The position numbers and the translations under genes are program-made. This document shows positions 58,649 to 64,000 of a DNA stretch of 64,000 nt, piece by piece (the first letter of the stretch is position 1; each line of letters begins with the position of its first letter). The stretch covers positions 124,001 to 188,000 of the forward strand of contig QANU01014997.1 of the NCBI GenBank assembly GCA_003254905.1. Direction: 5' to 3'. Under the pieces are notes generated by a model that saw only the letters and a list, made by a program, of their open reading frames with translations, had not been told where the DNA came from and made no database searches. This DNA comes from Nissolia schottii. Its lineage: Eukaryota; Streptophyta; Magnoliopsida; Fabales; Fabaceae.

Positions 58649-59009
58649 CACTAAAGAACTTAATATTTTAGCTTTCCTACATGTTTCAACAAGCACAGAA
58701 ACTCAGAAAATTGTATATGAAAGTAGTTGTAGCTTTATTGTACTTATGATAACCTGCATCATGTGGACTCGGTCGTCGTACGACTTAGGACGACTGTAGA
58801 TAACTAGAAGTTATCACCTAATGTCTTACAAGATCATAATTGAATCTTAGGGAAAAAGTGATATTCTTAAGAAGGTTTCGACTGCAGAGGGATCGGTATA
58901 CCTTATAGAAAGTACGTAGTTATATGATTAGGGTTATCCCTTCCCTTGATGCGTCTAACGGACAAACCCCTCACCAGTCCAAAAATATGGATTGGTTAAA
59001 GATGAATGC

Positions 59010-59192
59010 AGGCATAGGCTTGAACTCATGTCAAAGAAAAGATGAATCCAAGCATAGGCTTGATTTTATAAACACAGGCATAGGCCTGATCATGGGAAAA
59101 ACAAGCACATGCCTGATTTTTATAAAGGTAAGCATAGGCCTAACCATAATAAAGACAGGCATAGGCCTGATAAAGGTGGACATAGGCATGAC
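59010..59192. repeat. Tandem AGGCATAGGCCTGAT array in the LTR
   Basis: About six imperfect ~30-base units (AGGCATAGGCTTGA, AGCATAGGCTTGAT, AGGCATAGGCCTGAT, AAGCACATGCCTGAT and so on). It is positioned like the hairpin array at 27880-27980 in the sister LTR. Confidence 0.8.
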
Positions 59193-59534
59193 CTAGTAAG
59201 GAGCCCCAAAGAAAGAAATGAGAAAAGTCATGCATGGTCGAGTCACAAGGTCGACCCACGAGTCCAACTCCAAGTCAAGTCATAGGGCCGACCCCTCGCC
59301 ATCCCAGCAGTTGGATGGTTATTCCCTATCGTGTTCGATGAAGTATGACATCGAGCATCCGTGGTTAGCTACCACTCAGGTTAAGCACTGCCCGGTCGAC
59401 ACGATACGAAAACAGAAGCAGGTTGTAGTTGTTTGGCCACAACTACAAGGGAGGAGGACATATGATAAGAAGAAGGACGCAGCCATAGGGCACGTAAGAG
59501 AATCCCAAATCCCCTCATGCATAAGATATGTGAT

Positions 59535-59537
59535 GTA

Positions 59538-59593
<56 letters not shown>

Positions 59594-59606
59594 TGTATGT
59601 ATGTAT
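59535..59606. repeat. (GT)n(GTAT)n compound microsatellite
   Basis: GT repeats followed by ATGT tetranucleotide repeats, about 70 bases, inside the LTR. Confidence 0.95.
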
Positions 59607-60474
59607 AAAGTAAGTCACCGTCAAGAGACCTCTCGAGACGGCCTATATGAAGTTATAGACTACGCGAGTATGTGAGCAGATGTCACAGTACTCCATTGAA
59701 CAAGTAATAAGTACGAATCCCTAGGTAATGTGAAGACTAGAGATCCCCAGTACCTAGTAAACTAGCTAAAGCTACTCAGGACATAGGCAAAAGATAATAA
59801 TCAGTAAGAGTTTAATATGCATGAACACTTAGAGATCTCCTGAGTGGCCTGGACCATAATTGAGTAATGAAACGATAGATAGAGCTAAAGATTCCCACGG
59901 AGAACGAAACGTTCTCACCCCCACTCCTTTATGGTTCCAGGCGTACACAGCGAGTACATCGACGAGGCTGACACGTGGTAGGGTGACGGATGGGCCGCGA
60001 CAGGACACTTCCAGAACAACAGTAGGATTTCTATTTCCTCATTAGGGCGATCAATGTTTTGTACTATGTATGTGGTCTAGATAGGCCATTAACTTGTATA
60101 TAAATTCTGTAATAATTATTAGTAAATAAATGTGTGATTTTGTGATGGACCTTGTACTTGTTAGTATATATACATATACATTTATATATATATATATATA
60201 CACACACACACTCTACATGTTCCATTTCGGTGATCATCTAAGTTGCTTGAGACGCTAGCGTTTGTATATATATGTTTTCTTGATCACGCATGGCTCGTAG
60301 TTCTCAAATTATTAAAGAAAGGAAAAAGTTTTCAAAACTGTCCATATTTTTAGGTAAGAAATATTTGCCAAGCTAACAGTAGGGGCTAGAAGTAACCCCG
60401 CCAATGCAGATAACAACCTTGTAAGCAGTGTTTACGACGATCGCATAAGCGGCGAGCAGGGATGTTACAAGGCT

Positions 60475-60925
60475 AGCCTCCTCCAGTTCATATTCCCTAT
60501 CCCAGTGGTGAACCCAAGATCATTGAGGTTGATAGATTCCATTCATAAGCTTGCCCCAAAGTAATATGGACCTTAGCAAATAATTGATTGTGTTGGTAAG
60601 GCTTCCTATCAATTGAACACTCCTACTTTTCATGTATCGCAGCTAAAAAAGTGTTATTATGTTGCTAATGCTAGCTTTACTTATGTCCCTGATTCATATC
60701 CTAAAAGCGCACTACCAACAAGGAAGATGGTGAAGAGAATGGTTCATGTGGCTACCAAGGTTGTCATCAAATGGAAGATCCTTCATATCACTAATATTAC
60801 TTGGGAGTTCTACAATGAGTTCATCAACTACACTAAATTTCATCCTCAGGGACACGGATGTCTTGTAGGGGAATCTACTATTTTAGCTCAATTCAATAAT
60901 ACATTTAATGACTTGCTAGATCGGT
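60475..60925 (+). mobile_element. Ty3-gypsy integrase C-terminus and chromodomain remnant
   Basis: NTPTFHVSQLKKC (near 60615) is the conserved C-terminal integrase motif of plant chromoviruses, and KVVIKWK...ITWEFYNEF (60760-60820) is the chromodomain. It is the right-hand part of the fossil broken by the solo LTR. 60930-61500 has no recognised feature. Confidence 0.75.
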
Positions 60926-61504
60926 AGAATGAGAAGACCAAAAGTTATGGATATTGTACATGTGCAAAGCCAAAGTGTGCAATGCTTAACCAATTGAAGG
61001 GTTATCATATTTTACGAGCAAAGGTTATCAATAATTTAACTGTGAATTTCCCAAATGATATGTTGCTATATATTTAGTGAAGAGGAAACATTAGATTTTG
61101 GGAGTTTCAAATATTTCCCTATGCCAATATGTATCGATGTTGATTTATGTTAGTTTGATAAGTTTTCAGGTGTTACCTATATTTTTAGAGCATTCTTGTA
61201 GTTGAGCTTGATTAGTAAAAGAAATGGAAAGTCGTTGAAAATGAGTTGTGATTGATTTACTTGCATAAATGTGTTTCATACACATTATCTTGTAGTGCAA
61301 GTTAGTTAACTAAATGTAATTATGCACAACTAACGTACCCGACTATGGTGTATAACTAAATGAAGCTATCTGTCTTGTAAGTTAGCAATTCAGGTAGGCT
61401 AACTAACGTCCAAAATTTAAAATTGTTGAATGGATATCCTCTAATAATTAGTTTAATGGCACAATCGTGTTTGAGGAATATTACCTGCTTCCATAATAGG
61501 GCCA

Positions 61505-61762
61505 TAAATGAATGAAAATAAGTAGGGTACATAGTACCAACAAGCAAAAATACATAATACCCGTATCTGAAACAATTTTCGTTCGAGCCGAAACTCGTTT
61601 GAAAGCTCTGAAAAATTCACGAGATGACAGACCTAACCCTAACCACCAATCCTGGGAGTTTGGAGGTCAAATCTCACTTTTTCTCCCTTTTGAACGGCTT
61701 TTGACCGTCATTAACGGTGTAGTCTACGGGTTTTCCGTACAAGGAAGAATCGGGATGTTACA
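61505..61762 (-). mobile_element. Possible LTR start of a TGTAACATCCCG-type element
   Basis: The minus strand from 61762 begins TGTAACATCCCGATTC, like the starts of the large LTRs, but the following sequence does not clearly match them. It could be a diverged or different family. Confidence 0.35.
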
Positions 61763-61763
61763 C

Positions 61764-63030
61764 TAACCATTCGTGGAGTAAAGGACACGGCTCCTTCAAC
61801 TCCTGAAAAGTCTTCTTCAACATTCCCATGACTTTACAAACCTCTAACTACTGAAAAAGAAGAAAATCAAACCAGAGGTTTAATCCACTATGATAAAAAC
61901 CCTCAATACACAAAAATCCCAAATCCCTTCTCACCATCTATAGAGGACATCATAAAAAATACACCAGAAATACCCACAATAACTCGAAATAAAGAACAAG
62001 GATCACAAGCACCAAAGCCAACCAAAAATCTATAATACCCCCAAAGAGAAAGGGAAGAAGAGCTGACCGATGATTATCTCTAAAAGAGAATAGAAGCGAC
62101 AGAACAACTACACAGCTTCGCCAATGCAGGAGCTACCGGCCAAACCCAAGACAAACACAAGGACAAGGAAAAGTGAAACCAAACGCAGAAGAAAAACCAG
62201 AAGAGTGCAAGAGCCACAGAGAAAAAGAATATGAAAAGCAAAAGAAAAGCACAGAGAAATGAAAATGGAAAGACAAAGAAAGAGATATAGTTAATAAACT
62301 GTAACGTCTGAATTTAAACCGAAAAGAAGACCAAAAGTTTTTCCCTCCAAAGCCATCATTGCACGACCTGACACGCCCCTCCTTGTGAAACACAAACGCC
62401 CCTCTTAGGATACATGTGTCGTCAAAAGAGAGGACAATCTCCCCCCATGACAACACGTCCCATCGCACGATATCTAAAAGGAAAAACCCATCAACAACCA
62501 CAATCCCTTAAGGATACCACTTCCATGGAACAAACTCACAACATGATACACTTCTTTAACTCAGACCACGGAGTTTTACTCCGCACTCTGAGCTGGGGGG
62601 CTCCTTTTAATGGGTCATAAAGGCCCATCCGGGAACCCATACCCAAAGGTCCACGAATCGACCCGACCCAAGAAATCTCCCGGCCAACGATTAGAGAGAT
62701 TTACGGACCGTGATATCCTCCCCCTAGTGAGAAACACTCCACGAACCTCAGAGGCTAACTTAATGGAGAGATCCCTGGATAGCTGAATTCACAGCTCCTA
62801 CTCAAGTATTTAATCCTAAGGAGCACACCAGGTACGTCAAGAACCCATCCCCCATTGACTTCATTATTGCTTCCAACCTTCACTGACTTGAGCGTCAGAG
62901 TCCTTGCAGGTACCCTTCCCGGCAATCTCGAACCCGCAGAGGAGCTCCAGGATCCAAACTGCACTGAGGAATCACCCCCTAAGTACAACACCTATTCAGA
63001 GTGCGCACTTGAGGCAACGACCACCACCAG
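61764..63030. other. Unassigned DNA
   Basis: Purine-rich sequence at 61850-62290 and G/C-richer repeat-like sequence at 62600-63030 (phrases such as GGGAACCCATACCC, CTCCCCCTAG). Short frames are present but none shows a recognisable domain. Confidence 0.4.
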
Positions 63031-63033
63031 ACC

Positions 63034-63877
63034 TATAACATCCCGTTTTTTCCCTTAATGAAGATTTCATGAATTAAATAGGGGAAATAAGCTCTCACAC
63101 GGCTTTTAGGTTAAAATGTCTGTAGAAGAAATTCTGCTCAGTTTCATAAAATTCTGCAGACACTAGAATAAATCTTTTTTGTCATCCAAGTGCAATGGTG
63201 TATCTAATGTATCTGTAAAATATACTGTTACAGAAGAAAGATCACAAATATCTTAGATTAACTTAAATTATTCATTAGAAAAATTAGTAGATCACAAGGA
63301 TGTGGTCAAAATAATTTTAGGACATTCGTACGCTAAGTACCTGAACCGGTAATGATCAAACCTGATCAAAATTGATCTGTATGTAGCCCTTAATTCTTGG
63401 CCACAAAAATTGGCCAAGACACAAGCATGCTACACAGCCTAAGCGCTTATGTCATCGAGGGGCAAAATTGGAATTTAGCCAAAGGGCATTATTGGAAGAA
63501 GATTTTCGTGGCTTTGGCCTATAAATACCCCATGGATGTCTTCAAAGAAGACATAGAAGAAGAACCTTAGCAAAGCTCTGCCCGTTTGCACACTCAATCG
63601 TTACCCTATCAAAATATCGACACCGAAACTTCACTGCACAGAACCTACCCCTAACTTTCTTAACCTTAACCTCATAAATTTCTCTTAGTCTTCCAAAAGA
63701 AATCTTCCATACACCTACCATAGGAAAAGCTTGGAGCACCAAGGCAAGCTAGGATCATGCACCGATTCCCTGAACTATCTGCAATAATTGTGCAAGTGGG
63801 TAAACTAACTTATCCACTGTTTATGTCATTGTATGTTAGATGATATATGATGTTAGGATGTTGTATGTGACCATGAC

Positions 63878-63908
<31 letters not shown>

Positions 63909-64000
63909 TGTTGATACTTGTCTGGAACTGTTGGTGCTATTTGTGACTCTGTCAGAAATTAGGAAAGCCTAAGCTGGAAATAGGACTATAACACGTTTTT
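63034..64000 (+). mobile_element. Start of another large-family LTR, cut by the window end
   Basis: It begins TATAACATCCCGTTTTTTCCC and has CTGTAAAATATACTGTTAC, ATAATTTTAGGACATTCGTAC, TATAAATACCCC and a CAAGTGGGTAAAC block in the same order as the LTR at 57549. It stops before the position where the palindrome array would lie. Confidence 0.75.
63520..63527 (+). promoter_or_regulatory. LTR TATA box
   Basis: TATAAATA in GGCCTATAAATACCCC, matching the LTR promoter at 58040. Confidence 0.7.

Larger units (their letters stand above)
57549..60469 (+). mobile_element. Solo LTR (~2.9 kb) inside gypsy integrase remnants
   Basis: It begins near TGGGAACATCCCC and ends GCAGGGATGTTACA. Ordered blocks match the LTRs at 26367-29268 and 63034 onward: ATATTTTTAGGATATCCGTAC, TATAAATACCCC (58040-58047), AAGTGGGTAACCCTAG, the CCGTCAAGAG...CTCGAGACGG block and TCTCACCCCCACTCC. 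It carries a palindrome array (58470-58648) and a second tandem array (59010-59192). Integrase remnants of another element lie on both sides. A clean target duplication is not visible, which suggests age. Confidence 0.78.

Noticed and set aside
62133-62501. 122-residue minus-strand frame
   Set aside because: Phe/Ser-rich, with no domain and no gene context; the other strand is simply purine-rich.

Overview
This is plant nuclear DNA from an angiosperm, most likely a eudicot. It has AT-rich introns with GT-AG borders, plant-only gene families, tRNA-derived SINEs, MITEs, MULEs, L1/RTE LINEs and Ty1-copia and Ty3-gypsy fossils. I cannot name the species.

Three host genes are well supported. (1) 1-9461 (+) is the 3' half of FRIENDLY/CLU, the clustered-mitochondria protein; 17 exons are visible and 767 residues read through without a break. 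(2) 12658-18073 (-) is a complete three-exon cytochrome P450 of the CYP71 clan, closest from memory to CYP712. (3) 30954-54364 (+) is a complete HUA1-type protein with six CCCH zinc fingers. Its 501 codons are split over 11 exons and 23.4 kb because introns 2, 5, 8 and 10 are full of mobile DNA. A possible 64-residue protein with an LDLNL motif lies at 56037-56231 (-).

The rest is mostly mobile DNA. 9.9-11.8 kb holds two related AT-rich inverted-repeat elements. 20.8-30.9 kb is a nest: LINE pieces interrupted by a ~3.2 kb solo LTR, then a MULE with 9-bp target duplications whose left terminal repeat was invaded by another solo LTR of the same family. The first 64 kb copy of the HUA1 upstream region is a duplicated segment. 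HUA1 introns hold broken Ty1-copia elements, rearranged LINEs, MITEs, SINEs and a palindromic inverted pair of gypsy LTRs. 54.6-64 kb holds two SINEs with exact target duplications, gypsy integrase remnants interrupted by another solo LTR, and the start of a further LTR copy.

The most unusual signal is in the ~3 kb LTR family. Each copy long enough to show it has, at a matching place, an array of short palindromes. The motif differs between copies (CGCTNAGCG in two, GTCATTCGAATGAC in one), and one array member keeps its symmetry through paired changes. The second most unusual is the ~0.5 kb-arm palindrome inside HUA1 intron 8.

The genes are not an operon and no shared pathway is implied. All similarity statements are from reading and memory; no search was run.
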